A DNA stretch of 64,000 nucleotides from Paraburkholderia sp. (lineage in GTDB: Bacteria; Pseudomonadota; Gammaproteobacteria; Burkholderiales; Burkholderiaceae). Positions 1 to 8,815 of the stretch are shown here, one piece after another. Position numbers and translations under genes: made by a program. The stretch covers positions 98,512 through 162,511 of the forward strand of contig NZ_JAPWKB010000007.1 of assembly GCF_028283785.1 (NCBI RefSeq). The letters are read 5' to 3'. The notes under the pieces were generated by a model. It saw only the letters and a list, made by a program, of their open reading frames with translations, was not told the origin of the DNA and searched no databases. Numbering within the stretch: position 1 is the first letter of the stretch; the number at the start of each line of letters is the position of its first letter.

Positions 1-333
1 TCCTTCGAGCGAATAACGCACGCCGCCCAGGTGCAGCGTCGCGCGATTGTCGAATGCTTCGATGACGCCCGCGCCCTGCGTCTGCCAGCGCGCAATCCGC
101 TCGGCGTTGCTGTCGTCGCCGTGCTGGCCGGGTTCTGTTGCTGCGTGCGCGTCGGCCAGCACGATCAGATCGCCGCCGTTGACGTCGTCCGGCGCGGTCA
201 GGCAGATCCGCCACGTCACGTGGCTTGGCGGCCAGTCGCCGAGACTCGCGCGGATCCGCTCGACGGCTTCCGTCAGTTCGTCGGCGGGCGGCCAGAACAG
301 ATCGCGGCCGTTCAGGTTCAAGGTATCCGTCAT
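1..333 (-). CDS. thiE: Thiamine phosphate synthase, N-terminal part (cut by window edge)
   Basis: The frame opens with ATG at 333 and stays open to the window edge, giving 111 codons of N-terminus. The start overlaps the thiG stop (ATGA), so it is translated with thiG. ThiE joins the thiazole phosphate and HMP pyrophosphate to make thiamine phosphate. The visible part does not contain the TIM-barrel catalytic motifs; it is an acidic segment beginning [16 protein letters not shown] with a later [10 protein letters not shown] stretch. It looks like the N-terminal extension seen before the synthase domain in Burkholderia-type ThiE. The call rests mainly on the thiO-thiS-thiG-thiE order, which is usual in this group. 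Another thi gene at this place cannot be excluded without the rest of the gene. Confidence 0.6.
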   Translation of the reverse strand, partial: MTDTLNLNGRDLFWPPADELTEAVERIRASLGDWPPSHVTWRICLTAPDDVNGGDLIVLADAHAATEPGQHGDDSNAERIARWQTQGAGVIEAFDNRATLHLGGVRYSLEG

Positions 334-1145
334 GCTGCGCTCCCGTCTTGATGCCAAAACGGCATGCCGACCACCGGCGTGCTCGCGTGGGCGGTTTCAC
401 GTTCCGCCATCGGTCCCGCCAGATACGCCTGACGACCGGCCTCCGCGCCGAGCGCAAAGGCGCGCGCCATTGCGTCCGGGTGCGTGGCCTGCGACACGGC
501 CGTATTCAGCAGCACGCCGTCGAAGCCCCATTCCATCACCTGCGCCGCGTGCGACGGCACGCCGAGCCCGGCATCGACGATCAGCGGCACGTCCGGCAGG
601 CGTTCGCGCAACACGCGCAGTCCGTACGGATTGATCACGCCCTTGCCCGTGCCGATCGGTGCGCCCCACGGCATCAACGCTTCGCAACCGGCGTCCAGCA
701 GCCGACGCCCGATCACGAGATCTTCGGTGCAATACGGCAACACCTTGAAGCCGTCCTTGACCAGACGCGCGGCCGCTTCGATCAGCCCGACCGGGTCGGG
801 CTGCAGCGTGTAGTCGTCGCCGATCAGTTCGAGCTTGATCCAGTCGGTGTCGAAGACTTCGCGCGCCATGTGCGCGGTGGTGACGGCTTCCGCCACGCTC
901 TGGCAACCGGCCGTGTTCGGCAGCAGCGGCACGCCGTGACGCTTCAGCAGGTCGAAGAAGCCGGCTTCCGCGCCGCCCTCGTTCATCTGCCGACGCAGCG
1001 CGACGGTGACCATGCCGGGCCGCGCCGCATCGATCGAATCGGACAGCGATTGCAGCGACGGATAGCGCGACGTGCCGAGCAGCACGCGGCTCTGGAAGGT
1101 TTGGCCGTACAGCGTGAGCGCGTCGGCGGGTGCGGGAGAAGTCAT
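330..1145 (-). CDS. thiG: Thiazole synthase ThiG
   Basis: Protein of 271 aa, usual length for ThiG. It forms the thiazole phosphate ring of thiamine from deoxyxylulose phosphate, dehydroglycine and the thiocarboxylated ThiS. Visible motifs are the phosphate-binding LLGTSRYPS near residue 22, the lysine of [11 protein letters not shown] (Lys104) expected to form the Schiff base with the sugar phosphate, and the barrel segment [18 protein letters not shown]. Start ATG at 1145. The gene follows thiS by 160 bp and overlaps thiE by 4 bp. The dehydroglycine should come from ThiO encoded upstream in the same operon, as in the glycine-oxidase type of pathway. Confidence 0.96.
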   Translation of the reverse strand: MTSPAPADALTLYGQTFQSRVLLGTSRYPSLQSLSDSIDAARPGMVTVALRRQMNEGGAEAGFFDLLKRHGVPLLPNTAGCQSVAEAVTTAHMAREVFDTDWIKLELIGDDYTLQPDPVGLIEAAARLVKDGFKVLPYCTEDLVIGRRLLDAGCEALMPWGAPIGTGKGVINPYGLRVLRERLPDVPLIVDAGLGVPSHAAQVMEWGFDGVLLNTAVSQATHPDAMARAFALGAEAGRQAYLAGPMAERETAHASTPVVGMPFWHQDGSAA

Positions 1146-1258
1146 CGTTGAATCCTTGCGACTGGATTGAAGCCTGTTACTGGAGCCAGGTCGTTGCGGC
1201 CCGTGTTGCGCCCACGACCGGGCCGCGTGGGCCGAGGCGGATTAATCGCCTGAACCGC

Positions 1259-1313
1259 CTGCTAGTTGTCTGCTAGTTGTCTGCTAGTTGTCTGCTAGTT
1301 GCCTGCTAGCCGC
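1259..1313. repeat. 11-bp tandem repeat at the thiS 3' end
   Basis: Four consecutive copies of CTGCTAGTTGT (last base C in the fourth) occupy 1259-1302. A diverged fifth copy (CTGCTAGCCGC) at 1303-1313 contains the thiS stop codon (CTA at 1306-1308 on the plus strand). On the transcribed strand every copy carries a TAG. The array probably arose by duplication of the end of thiS and fills the thiS-thiG spacer. Confidence 0.9.
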
Positions 1314-1503
1314 CTGCGACCGGCGATACGACATCGAGTTTGTCGCCGGCTTGCAGCGCGCGCGCCGCATGCTGACCACGCGCGACGAAATCGCCGTTCA
1401 ACGCCACCGCGAACGGCGGACGCGCGCCGAACTCGGTCAGCGCATCGGCGACGGTCGCGCCTTCCGGCAAGGTCAACGGTTTCTGGTTGATCTGGATATT
1501 CAT
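1306..1503 (-). CDS. thiS: Sulfur carrier protein ThiS
   Basis: A 65-aa beta-grasp protein beginning MNIQINQKPL and ending in the Gly-Gly needed for adenylation and thiocarboxylation. The conserved VALNGDFV segment is in the middle. It donates sulfur to ThiG for thiazole formation. It sits between thiO (92 bp upstream) and thiG, in the same direction, and should be controlled by the upstream TPP riboswitch. The stop codon lies inside the last unit of an 11-bp tandem repeat. Confidence 0.95.
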   Translation of the reverse strand: MNIQINQKPLTLPEGATVADALTEFGARPPFAVALNGDFVARGQHAARALQAGDKLDVVSPVAGG

Positions 1504-1595
1504 GGTGTTCGGTGTGTGTCTCGTGTTTTTGTCTCAGTGCAGCCGGTGTCGCTTGCGCGGTGACCGCGTGTCGATCCGGCCCGGCTGCGTTCGTG

Positions 1596-2735
1596 TCACG
1601 CCGGCTCGCGCGCCGCGTCGAGCCGGAACAGTTCGCGCCAGCGCGCGTCCTGACGCCAGCCGTCGAAAGCGTCGGCATCGGCGATCCGGCCATCGAGCAG
1701 CGCCGACGCGAAGCGCACGGCTTCGTCGGCGACTTCCGGCGCGATCATGTAGCCGTGGCGGTACAAGCCGTTCACGCGCAAGGTTTGCGCCCCGTCCCAC
1801 ACCAGCGCCGGACGATGATCCGGCAAGGTCGGACGGCACTGCGAATTCAGTTCGAGGATGCGTGCTTCGCCGAATCCCGGATGCACCGAAAACGCCGCGC
1901 TCAGCAGTTCGAGCGCCGAGCGCACGCTGACGGGCGACATATCCTCGCCTTCGACTTCCGTCGCGCCGATCACGTACAGATCGTCCTGCTTCGGCGCGAT
2001 ATAGAGCGGATAGCGCGGATGCAGCAAGCGGACCGGCCGCGTCAGGCCGATTCCCGGCGCGCGCACGCGGGCGACTTCGCCGCGAATGCCGCGCAATGTC
2101 GGCATCACGGCCTTTGCGCCCAGCCCTCGGCAATCGATCACGATCCGCGCGGGCGGCACGCTGCCTTCACCGATCGCCGTGTTCCAGTGCGTTTCGACGC
2201 CGCGTTGCGCGAGACCGGCCGCCAGCGCGTTCAGCACTTGCCGGTTGTCGAGCTGACCTTCGCGCGGCAACAGCCAGCCTTGCGCGAAACGCCCGGCCAG
2301 CGCCGGTTCGGCCGCACCGAGTTGCGCGCCCGCGAGCGTCACGAAGCCGCCGTCGAGCAGGTCGTCCGGTGCATTGGAACGCACGCGACGCTCGAACAGC
2401 GGCGCTTCCGTGCGATCCGCGTGATGCCAGACGACCAGCGTGCCGTTACGTTGAAAAAACACCGGTTCGGGCAGATCGGCGAGCAGTCGCGGCCACGCAT
2501 CCAGCGACGCCGCGCCCAGACGCGTGATCAGCAATTCGGCGCTGGCGGCTTCGGCGAGCGGCGCGAGCATCGCGGCGGCGACCCACGCCGCCGCTTGCGA
2601 GCCGTCGGCGGGACCGCGCTCATACAACGCGACGCGATGGCCCGCGCCGGCGAGTTGCCACGCGACCAGCCGGCCGCACAGGCCACCGCCGAGCACGGCG
2701 AAATCCGGTTGGGAGAGACGGACGTGGGACGTCAT
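1596..2735 (-). CDS. thiO: Glycine oxidase ThiO (FAD-dependent)
   Basis: Start chosen at ATG 2735 because GGAGG lies a few bases upstream and the protein then begins MTSHVRLSQPDFAVLGGG, placing the FAD dinucleotide-binding motif GGGLCGRLVAWQL at the N-terminus. This gives 379 aa, normal for the DAO/ThiO family. The longer open frame runs back into the leader and is not needed. ThiO oxidises glycine to the imine used by ThiG. The C-terminal NGLYRHGYMIAP motif is typical of ThiO. First gene of the operon, behind a TPP riboswitch. Confidence 0.93.
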   Translation of the reverse strand: MTSHVRLSQPDFAVLGGGLCGRLVAWQLAGAGHRVALYERGPADGSQAAAWVAAAMLAPLAEAASAELLITRLGAASLDAWPRLLADLPEPVFFQRNGTLVVWHHADRTEAPLFERRVRSNAPDDLLDGGFVTLAGAQLGAAEPALAGRFAQGWLLPREGQLDNRQVLNALAAGLAQRGVETHWNTAIGEGSVPPARIVIDCRGLGAKAVMPTLRGIRGEVARVRAPGIGLTRPVRLLHPRYPLYIAPKQDDLYVIGATEVEGEDMSPVSVRSALELLSAAFSVHPGFGEARILELNSQCRPTLPDHRPALVWDGAQTLRVNGLYRHGYMIAPEVADEAVRFASALLDGRIADADAFDGWRQDARWRELFRLDAAREPA

Positions 2736-2939
2736 CGCGCAGCCTCCGCGACAATCGACGGAATACGTCCGGCACAATAAGCTGAAGAATAGGCGGTCAT
2801 CGAATCCTTTCCGTACGGCGAAAAGCGCACGTACCCAAGGACGAAACCGGCGGGCGAGGCCGGCCGGGCGTGTGTGCATCCGGTATGGATGCTGCCCGGT
2901 GGGGACAGGGAAACCTGGCCACTGACACTGCCAGCGATT

Positions 2940-3026
2940 CCAGAAACTTCCCGCGCCGGTATTACCCGGATCGGGTGCAAAGGGTCTCTCTCAGCCTCGC
3001 CGACACGCCTGCGTTGATCTGCATTT
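2940..3026 (-). promoter_or_regulatory. TPP (THI-box) riboswitch
   Basis: Read on the minus strand, the conserved THI-box blocks appear in order: GGCTGAGAGAGACCC, TTTGCACCCGATCCGGGTAA, then TACCGGCGCGGGAAG. These match the pyrimidine-sensor and pyrophosphate-sensor helices of the thiamine pyrophosphate aptamer. It sits about 200 nt ahead of the thiO start, with room for an expression platform. It should repress thiO-thiS-thiG-thiE when TPP is plentiful. Exact ends are estimated. Confidence 0.95.
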
Positions 3027-3405
3027 GTGCGCGAAGCACCCCTGTTTCGTCGTAGGTCATTAGACCATAAAAGCCGCGCGGCCCGCAAACGCGGGGCTGA
3101 CCGACGGCGTCGTTATCTCTCTATTGTTAGCGCGAGATCAGGACGCGGTGTCGCGCGAGTTTGGGAGCGCGATCCGGCGCGATGGGTTCCGATGCCGGAG
3201 TGCCGCATCGCTCTGGCACAATGACACAGCCGGAAGGCCGCCGCGACGGGTCTTCACGCGGTTTCGACTTAATTCAGGCTTAAGACACCGGCGGCAGACT
3301 TCGCGCCACGGCTGCGTCAGCAGTGCAGCCGGCACAGCCGTCTGCTTCGCCAATTCGTCGCACACACAGCTATACGCCGTGGGCCGGCACTTCATCAGGA
3401 TGCTC
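3027..3405. other. Divergent intergenic region thiO / ABC exporter
   Basis: No convincing gene. It should hold the promoter of the thi operon on the minus strand (upstream of the riboswitch) and that of the ABC transporter gene on the plus strand. Open frames crossing it are compositional shadows of the GC-rich sequence. Confidence 0.6.
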
Positions 3406-5169
3406 ATGACACCCGATATTTCACCTGGCAGCACGCCGCAAAAGCCCCTCGATCCCGACGACAGGATCTCGACCTGGAGCCTGATCAAACCGTACTGGGT
3501 CTCCGAGGAACGCGGTACCGCGTGGTCGCTGTTCATCGCGACGATCCTCATCAATCTCGCGCTGGTCTGGATCAACGTGCGCCTGAACTCGTGGAACCGC
3601 GACTTCTACAACGCGCTGCAAGCAAAGAACGTCGAGGAATTCCCGCGTCTGATGCTGTTCTTCACCGGCATCGCGTTCGCGTTCATCATCCTCGCGGTGG
3701 CGGGGCGCTATCTGCGGCAGATGCTCGGGTTCCGCTGGCGACAATGGCTGACCACGCGCTATCTGAACGAATGGCTCGGCAAGGGCGCGTTCTACCGGAT
3801 CGAGCGCGACCGTCTCGCAGACAACCCCGACCAGCGGATCAGCGACGACCTGCAATCGTTCGCGAACACCACGCTCGCGCTGACACTCGACCTGATGTCG
3901 ACGCTGGTCACGCTGGTGTCCTTCATCACGATTCTCTGGACACTCGCCGGCGCCCTCACCTTCAGTCTCGGCGGCACGCCGGTCACGATTCCCGGCTATA
4001 TGGTGTGGACCGCCGCGTTGTACGCGCTGGTCGGTTCGTTCGTGATCCAGCGCGTCGGCCGCAAGCTGGTGCCGATCAGCTATCAGATGCAGAAAGTCGA
4101 GGCGGATTTCCGCTTCGGACTGATCCGCGTGCGTGAAAACGCCGAGCAGATCGCGCTGTACGACGGCATGAAAACCGAGAACACGCACGCGCACACGCTG
4201 TTCGGCCGGATTCGCGACAACTGGTGGCAGTTCATGAAGTACACGGCGCGCTACAACATCGCGCTGAATTTCTACAGTCAGGTCGCCATCGTCTTTCCGC
4301 TGTTCGTCGCGTCGCCGCGTTATTTCGCGGGAGCGTTCAGTTTCGGCACGCTGATGCAGATCTCCAGCGCGTTCGGCACGGTCAGCGATTCGTTCTCGTG
4401 GTTCATCAACAGTTACAGCACGTTGGTCGAATGGCGCGCTACGGTGAATCGTCTGCGCGAATTCCGTCGTGTGATGAGCGCGCCGCGTCTGAAGGAATCG
4501 ATGTCGCCGGGCACCGAGCATGGCGGCGTCAATCTGCGTTTCGTCGATTCCCCCAAGCTCACCACGCAAAGCCTGCAACTCGCGCTGCCGAACGGCACGC
4601 CGCTGTCGGCGATCCGCGATGTGTCGATCGAACCGGGTTCGCGCTGGCTGATTCGTGGCGCGTCCGGCTCCGGAAAAAGCACGCTGATGCGCGCGATGGC
4701 CGGCTTGTGGCCGTTCGGTAGCGGCTCGATCGACGCGCCGGTCGGCGCGAAAATGATGTTCGTGCCGCAGCAAAGCTACATGCCGATCGGCACGCTGAAA
4801 GCCGCGCTGACCTACCCCGCCGCCGCCGAAGCATTCAGCGACGAGCTGTGCCGCGACGTGCTGCGCGCCGCGCGCCTCGAAGGCTACGTGGACCAGCTCG
4901 ACGAATCGGCGCATTGGGCGCGCGTGTTGTCGCCGGGCGAACAGCAACGCCTCGCCGCCGCGCGCGTGTTGCTCGCGAAGCCCGATTTCCTGTTCCTCGA
5001 CGAAGCCACCAGCGCGCTCGACCCGGTCAACGAAGAGCATCTGTATCGGCTGCTGCTCGACCGGTTGCCGAACGCGGCGATCGTCAGCGTCGCGCATCGG
5101 GAGTCGGTGGCGGCGTTCCACGGCGAAACGCTCGAAGTCGATCGCGCCGACGAGGCGCTCGAAGCGTGA
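3406..5169 (+). CDS. SbmA/BacA-like ABC transporter, fused permease and ATPase
   Basis: Start chosen at ATG 3406 (MTPDISPGSTPQKPL), preceded by AGGA at suitable distance; the frame is open further upstream but has no family character there. The product is 587 aa. The N-terminal half has several hydrophobic segments and the WNRDFYNALQ signature of the ABC_membrane_2 / SbmA-BacA-YddA group. The C-terminal half is a complete ATPase: Walker A GASGSGKST near residue 417, signature LSPGEQQR near 508, Walker B FLFLDEATSALD near 527. Relatives move peptides, cobalamin or very-long-chain fatty acids across the inner membrane; the substrate here is unknown. Its stop overlaps the start of the following SDR gene. 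Confidence 0.9.
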   Translation: MTPDISPGSTPQKPLDPDDRISTWSLIKPYWVSEERGTAWSLFIATILINLALVWINVRLNSWNRDFYNALQAKNVEEFPRLMLFFTGIAFAFIILAVAGRYLRQMLGFRWRQWLTTRYLNEWLGKGAFYRIERDRLADNPDQRISDDLQSFANTTLALTLDLMSTLVTLVSFITILWTLAGALTFSLGGTPVTIPGYMVWTAALYALVGSFVIQRVGRKLVPISYQMQKVEADFRFGLIRVRENAEQIALYDGMKTENTHAHTLFGRIRDNWWQFMKYTARYNIALNFYSQVAIVFPLFVASPRYFAGAFSFGTLMQISSAFGTVSDSFSWFINSYSTLVEWRATVNRLREFRRVMSAPRLKESMSPGTEHGGVNLRFVDSPKLTTQSLQLALPNGTPLSAIRDVSIEPGSRWLIRGASGSGKSTLMRAMAGLWPFGSGSIDAPVGAKMMFVPQQSYMPIGTLKAALTYPAAAEAFSDELCRDVLRAARLEGYVDQLDESAHWARVLSPGEQQRLAAARVLLAKPDFLFLDEATSALDPVNEEHLYRLLLDRLPNAAIVSVAHRESVAAFHGETLEVDRADEALEA

Positions 5170-5966
5170 ACGACGTCCGGCAGACTGACCGTCCGGACGG
5201 CGCGTCGCGCTCGCGCGTCGTGCTGATTACCGGCGCCGGCTCGGGCATCGGCGCGGCGCTCGCCCGGCGGCTCGCCGCGCCGGGCGTCGCGTTGATGCTG
5301 CACGCGCGCGGCGCCGACGACGCGTCGCGTGAGCGGCTCGCGGCCGTCGCCAGCGAATGCAGCGCACTCGGCGCGGCGTGCGCCACGGTGTTCGCCGACC
5401 TGGCGGAACGCGGTTCGGCAGCACGGATCGTCGACGCGACGCACGCCGCGTTTGGCGCGCTGGATCAACTGGTTGCAAACGCCGGACACGCGCAACGCCA
5501 GACCCTCGAAACACTCGATGCCGATACCTTCGACGCCGCTTTCGCCGCGATGCCCGGCGCGTTCGCGGCCTTGTTGACGCGCGCCGCGCCGCTGCTCGAA
5601 GCCTCATCGCGCGGCCGGGTGGTGGCGCTCAGCTCGTTCGTCGCGCACCGCTATCGCGCCGACGCACCGTTCGCCGCGACGTCGGCGGTCAAGGCGGCGG
5701 TCGAATCGCTGGCGAAAACCGCCGCAGCCGAATTCGCGCGGCACGGCGTCACCGTCAATTGCGTCGCGCCCGGTTACACCCGCAAGGATCGCGGCCCCAG
5801 CGCCGACAACGCGCCCGCGTGGGCCCGCGCCGCCGACGCCACGCCGCTCGGCCACGTCGCCGAACCCGCCGACATCGCCGCGCTGATCGCGTTTCTGCTG
5901 TCCGACGACGCCCGTCATATCACCGGTCAGGTGATTCATATCGACGGCGGACTGACGCTCGGCTGA
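5166..5966 (+). CDS. SDR-family oxidoreductase with atypical active site
   Basis: Starts with GTG at 5166 overlapping the stop of the ABC gene (GTGA), giving 266 aa. The Rossmann motif TGAGSGIG and the NAG motif (LVANAGHAQ) are present, as are the C-terminal DDARHITGQVIHIDGG elements, so NAD(P) binding and the fold are intact. At the catalytic YxxxK position the sequence reads PFAATSAVKAAV: the residue four before the Lys is Thr, and the nearest aromatic is Phe. The catalytic Ser region (VVALSSFVAH) is present. Substrate unknown. Translational coupling with the ABC gene suggests a shared role, possibly in lipid or peptide export metabolism, but this is inference. Confidence 0.85.
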   Translation: MNDVRQTDRPDGASRSRVVLITGAGSGIGAALARRLAAPGVALMLHARGADDASRERLAAVASECSALGAACATVFADLAERGSAARIVDATHAAFGALDQLVANAGHAQRQTLETLDADTFDAAFAAMPGAFAALLTRAAPLLEASSRGRVVALSSFVAHRYRADAPFAATSAVKAAVESLAKTAAAEFARHGVTVNCVAPGYTRKDRGPSADNAPAWARAADATPLGHVAEPADIAALIAFLLSDDARHITGQVIHIDGGLTLG

Positions 5967-6348
5967 CGCCGTCGTCCCATCGCATCGCAGCCTCATGCCA
6001 CCCCGTTTTCCGGTGGCGCAAATGCAACAATCCCACTTCGCGAGTCCGGCAATTCTTGCCGGGTTCCACCCGTTTTCGCGCCGATATCCTCACTAATTAT
6101 TACTTACGGAAACGCGCGTTAAGACTTTTGAACACCTTGAAATCAGTTTCGAAGCCCGCAGGCTGTTCCGCGATTTGAAAACACGGCTTCGAGGCGACGA
6201 TTGCCATGTGGACTCATCCGTTCGGTTCATCTGGCATCCGCGCTCCCGGATCACCTCATAACCCCGTCGGCCGTCCGACGTCCAATACAACACCCGTTTT
6301 CAGCTTGACCCAGCTTTCGGCCGGGCACGCCTGTGTTGTGAATTAACC
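5967..6348. other. Intergenic region upstream of lipoprotein gene
   Basis: No gene seen. An AT-richer patch around 6090-6125 contains TATTACTTACG (6098-6108), whose reverse complement recurs at 10335-10345 upstream of the second response regulator. This could be a regulator-binding site or part of a promoter. Confidence 0.5.
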
Positions 6349-7041
6349 GTGATCCACTGTGAACCGATCGTGAGCCACTCGACAGCCTTTCGCCCTTCAT
6401 CGCGCGCCGCCCCGCGCCACCGTCCCCGGTGGGCCGCGCTGCCGCGCCGTTGCGCCCGGCTCGCCGCCGTCGCATCGCTCACACTTGGGCTGAACGGCTG
6501 CGCGTGGACGCTGGTTTCGGTCGCCGACGCCACCGGCTCGGTCATCCAGGCCGGTTACGCGATCGCGTCGAACTATTCGTCGCCGACCTTCATCAACGGA
6601 CAGGCGGCGTCGGTGCATTCGGTGTGTATCGAGGTCAACCAGAACGTGTCCGTCAGCGACTTCGTGCCTGCGCTTCAACTGGCGCTGTACCGTCGCGGCG
6701 TACGCTCCGACGTGTACAACCCCGGCACCGCGCCGGTCGCATGCGAAGCACGGATCGTGTATAACGCTGCGGTCGAGTACGGCCGGCGTGCGTTCAGCGA
6801 GGAACCGACGCCTTACCTTTCGGTAATCGACCTGACGCTGATCCAGGAAGGCCGGATCGCCGTGACCGCGCGCTATCAGACCGGCGGCCTCGGCCACGAC
6901 CGGTTCTCCAGTTCGTCGGTAAAACTCGGCGGGCTGATCGACAAGATGGTGGTCAATCAGCTCGAACTGAAACCCGCTCCCATGCAGCCGATCCAGACCA
7001 CGCAAGCCAACGTGATGATCGAGCCGGTTCCTGGCCCGTAA
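6349..7041 (+). CDS. Putative outer-membrane or periplasmic lipoprotein, function unknown
   Basis: Frame of 230 aa. The first usable start is GTG 6349; GTG 6370 would also keep the signal. A basic region is followed by a hydrophobic stretch and the lipobox LGLNGCA, so the mature protein should start at Cys and be lipidated. The mature part is about 180 aa, mixed alpha/beta in character, with VHSVCIEVNQNV and YLSVIDLTLIQEG segments and no recognisable catalytic motif. No function is proposed. It precedes an OmpR-type regulator by 163 bp on the same strand. Confidence 0.75.
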   Translation: MIHCEPIVSHSTAFRPSSRAAPRHRPRWAALPRRCARLAAVASLTLGLNGCAWTLVSVADATGSVIQAGYAIASNYSSPTFINGQAASVHSVCIEVNQNVSVSDFVPALQLALYRRGVRSDVYNPGTAPVACEARIVYNAAVEYGRRAFSEEPTPYLSVIDLTLIQEGRIAVTARYQTGGLGHDRFSSSSVKLGGLIDKMVVNQLELKPAPMQPIQTTQANVMIEPVPGP

Positions 7042-7204
7042 GCGTCTTCTCCGACTTCCTTACAGCGCACACGCTTTCTATCCTGCCCCGTTATCGCGGC
7101 ACGCCCGCAGCCGATGGCGCGAGCTTGCCGTCCGTTACTCCGGAAAGGAATAGAAAGCATCCCCCCGCTTCCGGCGGTAAGGGCTATCTCTTACCATCGG
7201 CTGC

Positions 7205-7957
7205 ATGAACCAATCCATTCTGGTCGTCGACGACGACCCCGTCGTGCGCGATCTCGTGCGCGAATATCTGCAAGGCCGTGGCTATACCGTGGCAGTAGTC
7301 GAACACGGCATGGCGCTTCAACGCGCGCTCGAAACCGAGCGTCCCGCGCTGATCGTGCTCGACATCATGATGCCGGAGCTAGACGGCATCAGCGCGTTGC
7401 GCGCGCTGCGCCTCGCCGGCAACGACATTCCCGTGATCCTGCTGACCGCGCGCGCCGATGTGATCGACCGCGTGATCGGACTCGAACTCGGCGCCGACGA
7501 TTATCTCGGCAAGCCGTTCGAGCCGAGCGAACTGGTCGCGCGTATCCGCACCGTGCTGCGCCGTCGCGGCACGATCGCGCCGGGCGCACCGGAACAGCGC
7601 GCGCCGTATCGCTTTGGCCGTTTCGAAGTGAATTTCCCCGCGCGCGAACTGCGCCGCGACGGTGAGCGGATTGCGCTGCGTTCGAGCGAATTCGCGATGC
7701 TGAAGGTGTTCGTCACGCATGCGATGACGGTGCTGACGCGCGCGCAATTGCTCGAAAAGCTGCACGGCAATAGCGAGGCGCACCGCAATCGCAGTCTCGA
7801 CGTGTCGATCTGGCGCTTGCGACGGCTGATCGAGGTCGATCCGTCGGAACCGCGTTATGTGCAGACGGTTTGGGGACGCGGCTACGTGTTCGTGCCGGAT
7901 GGCGAGATCGGCGCGGCGGAACGTGTGTCCACGCCGCTGCCGTCGCAGGAAGCCTGA
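7205..7957 (+). CDS. OmpR-family response regulator without adjacent kinase
   Basis: Protein of 250 aa starting MNQSILVVDDDPVVRDL. The N-terminal receiver domain has the acidic pair DDD near residue 10, phospho-acceptor Asp in LIVLDIMMPELDG, and Lys in LGKPFEPSELVARI. The C-terminal half is a winged helix with RFGRFEVNFPARELRRDGE and the final VQTVWGRGYVFVPDG typical of OmpR/PhoB DNA-binding domains. There is no histidine kinase next to it. It is strikingly similar in layout and wording to the second regulator 2.4 kb downstream, which does have a kinase, so the two are probably paralogues. Confidence 0.94.
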   Translation: MNQSILVVDDDPVVRDLVREYLQGRGYTVAVVEHGMALQRALETERPALIVLDIMMPELDGISALRALRLAGNDIPVILLTARADVIDRVIGLELGADDYLGKPFEPSELVARIRTVLRRRGTIAPGAPEQRAPYRFGRFEVNFPARELRRDGERIALRSSEFAMLKVFVTHAMTVLTRAQLLEKLHGNSEAHRNRSLDVSIWRLRRLIEVDPSEPRYVQTVWGRGYVFVPDGEIGAAERVSTPLPSQEA

Positions 7958-8042
7958 TTCTCGTCCGATCTATATCCGGCGCGCGGCAACTTCGCCGCCG
8001 TCGCCGGAACCGGGATTCCGGCCACCGGAATCCCTCTACCAC

Positions 8043-8723
8043 CTAGAACGTCAGCACGCTCAGGAACATCTTCTGAAGCCAGCCGAGCGTCGTCGAGTCG
8101 GCGAGCATGCCGACGCCGGCCTGCTCGATTCGCGCATTCGCGACCTTGCCCGATTCGACGTAATTGTTCAGACCGATATCGCGCGGATTCACCACGCCCG
8201 ACAGTCGCAGACGGTCGCGGTTGCCGTTCATCGAAATTACCTTTTCGCCCGACACCATCAGGTTGCCGCCCGGCATCGTGCCGATCACCATCACCGCGAG
8301 CGTGCCGCTCATCGCGTTGGTGTCGGTCAGGTTGCCCGAGCCCTTGAAGGTCGTGCTCGACGAGCCGATGTTGAACAGCCGTGCGAGCCGTGCGGCCGCG
8401 CCGGTGGATTTGTCCGCCGCTTCCGCCGAAATCTCGCTCGCGCGACTCGCGTTCGCGGTCGCCGCATTCGATCCCGTGTACGACTCCGACAGGATGATGG
8501 TCAGCACATCGCCGATATGCTGCGCACGCGGCGTCTCATACAACGCCACCGACACGCCCGCCTGATAGATCGAGCCTTGCGTGTTGACGTTGAGCGGCAT
8601 CGCGGAGAGCGGCGGCAGCATCGGCGTATCGACGATCGAATCCTGATGAGTGGCGCACGCACCGAGCCCGCCGGCGATAAAAATCGCGCCTGTGAGCGCG
8701 GCAATCAAACGAAGCGGCGTCAT
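8043..8723 (-). CDS. flgH: FlgH-like L-ring lipoprotein, not in a flagellar cluster
   Basis: Start ATG 8723 with GAGGA upstream; 226 aa. Signal peptide with lipobox GGLGACA. The body follows FlgH: HIGDVLTIILSESYTGSN, then GSGNLTD, MPGGNLMVSGEKVI, and LSGVVNPRDIGLNNYVES followed by ANARIEQAGVG. FlgH builds the outer-membrane L-ring around the flagellar rod. No flgG, flgI or other flagellar gene is nearby; the neighbours are small envelope proteins and two-component genes. It could be a second, alternative FlgH or a protein recruited to another outer-membrane ring. Confidence 0.88.
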   Translation of the reverse strand: MTPLRLIAALTGAIFIAGGLGACATHQDSIVDTPMLPPLSAMPLNVNTQGSIYQAGVSVALYETPRAQHIGDVLTIILSESYTGSNAATANASRASEISAEAADKSTGAAARLARLFNIGSSSTTFKGSGNLTDTNAMSGTLAVMVIGTMPGGNLMVSGEKVISMNGNRDRLRLSGVVNPRDIGLNNYVESGKVANARIEQAGVGMLADSTTLGWLQKMFLSVLTF

Positions 8724-8815
8724 GGTGTCCTCGGCCTGAATCAGATAGTAGAAAAGCGTTAAAAGAGATAAAGCAGGTAAAACGTGAATCCGTCGACGCA
8801 GGCGCCGGCCCGCAC

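Noticed and set aside
2732..3088. 118-codon minus-strand frame over the thi leader
   Set aside because: It covers the TPP riboswitch, which explains the conservation; the peptide has no protein-like pattern.
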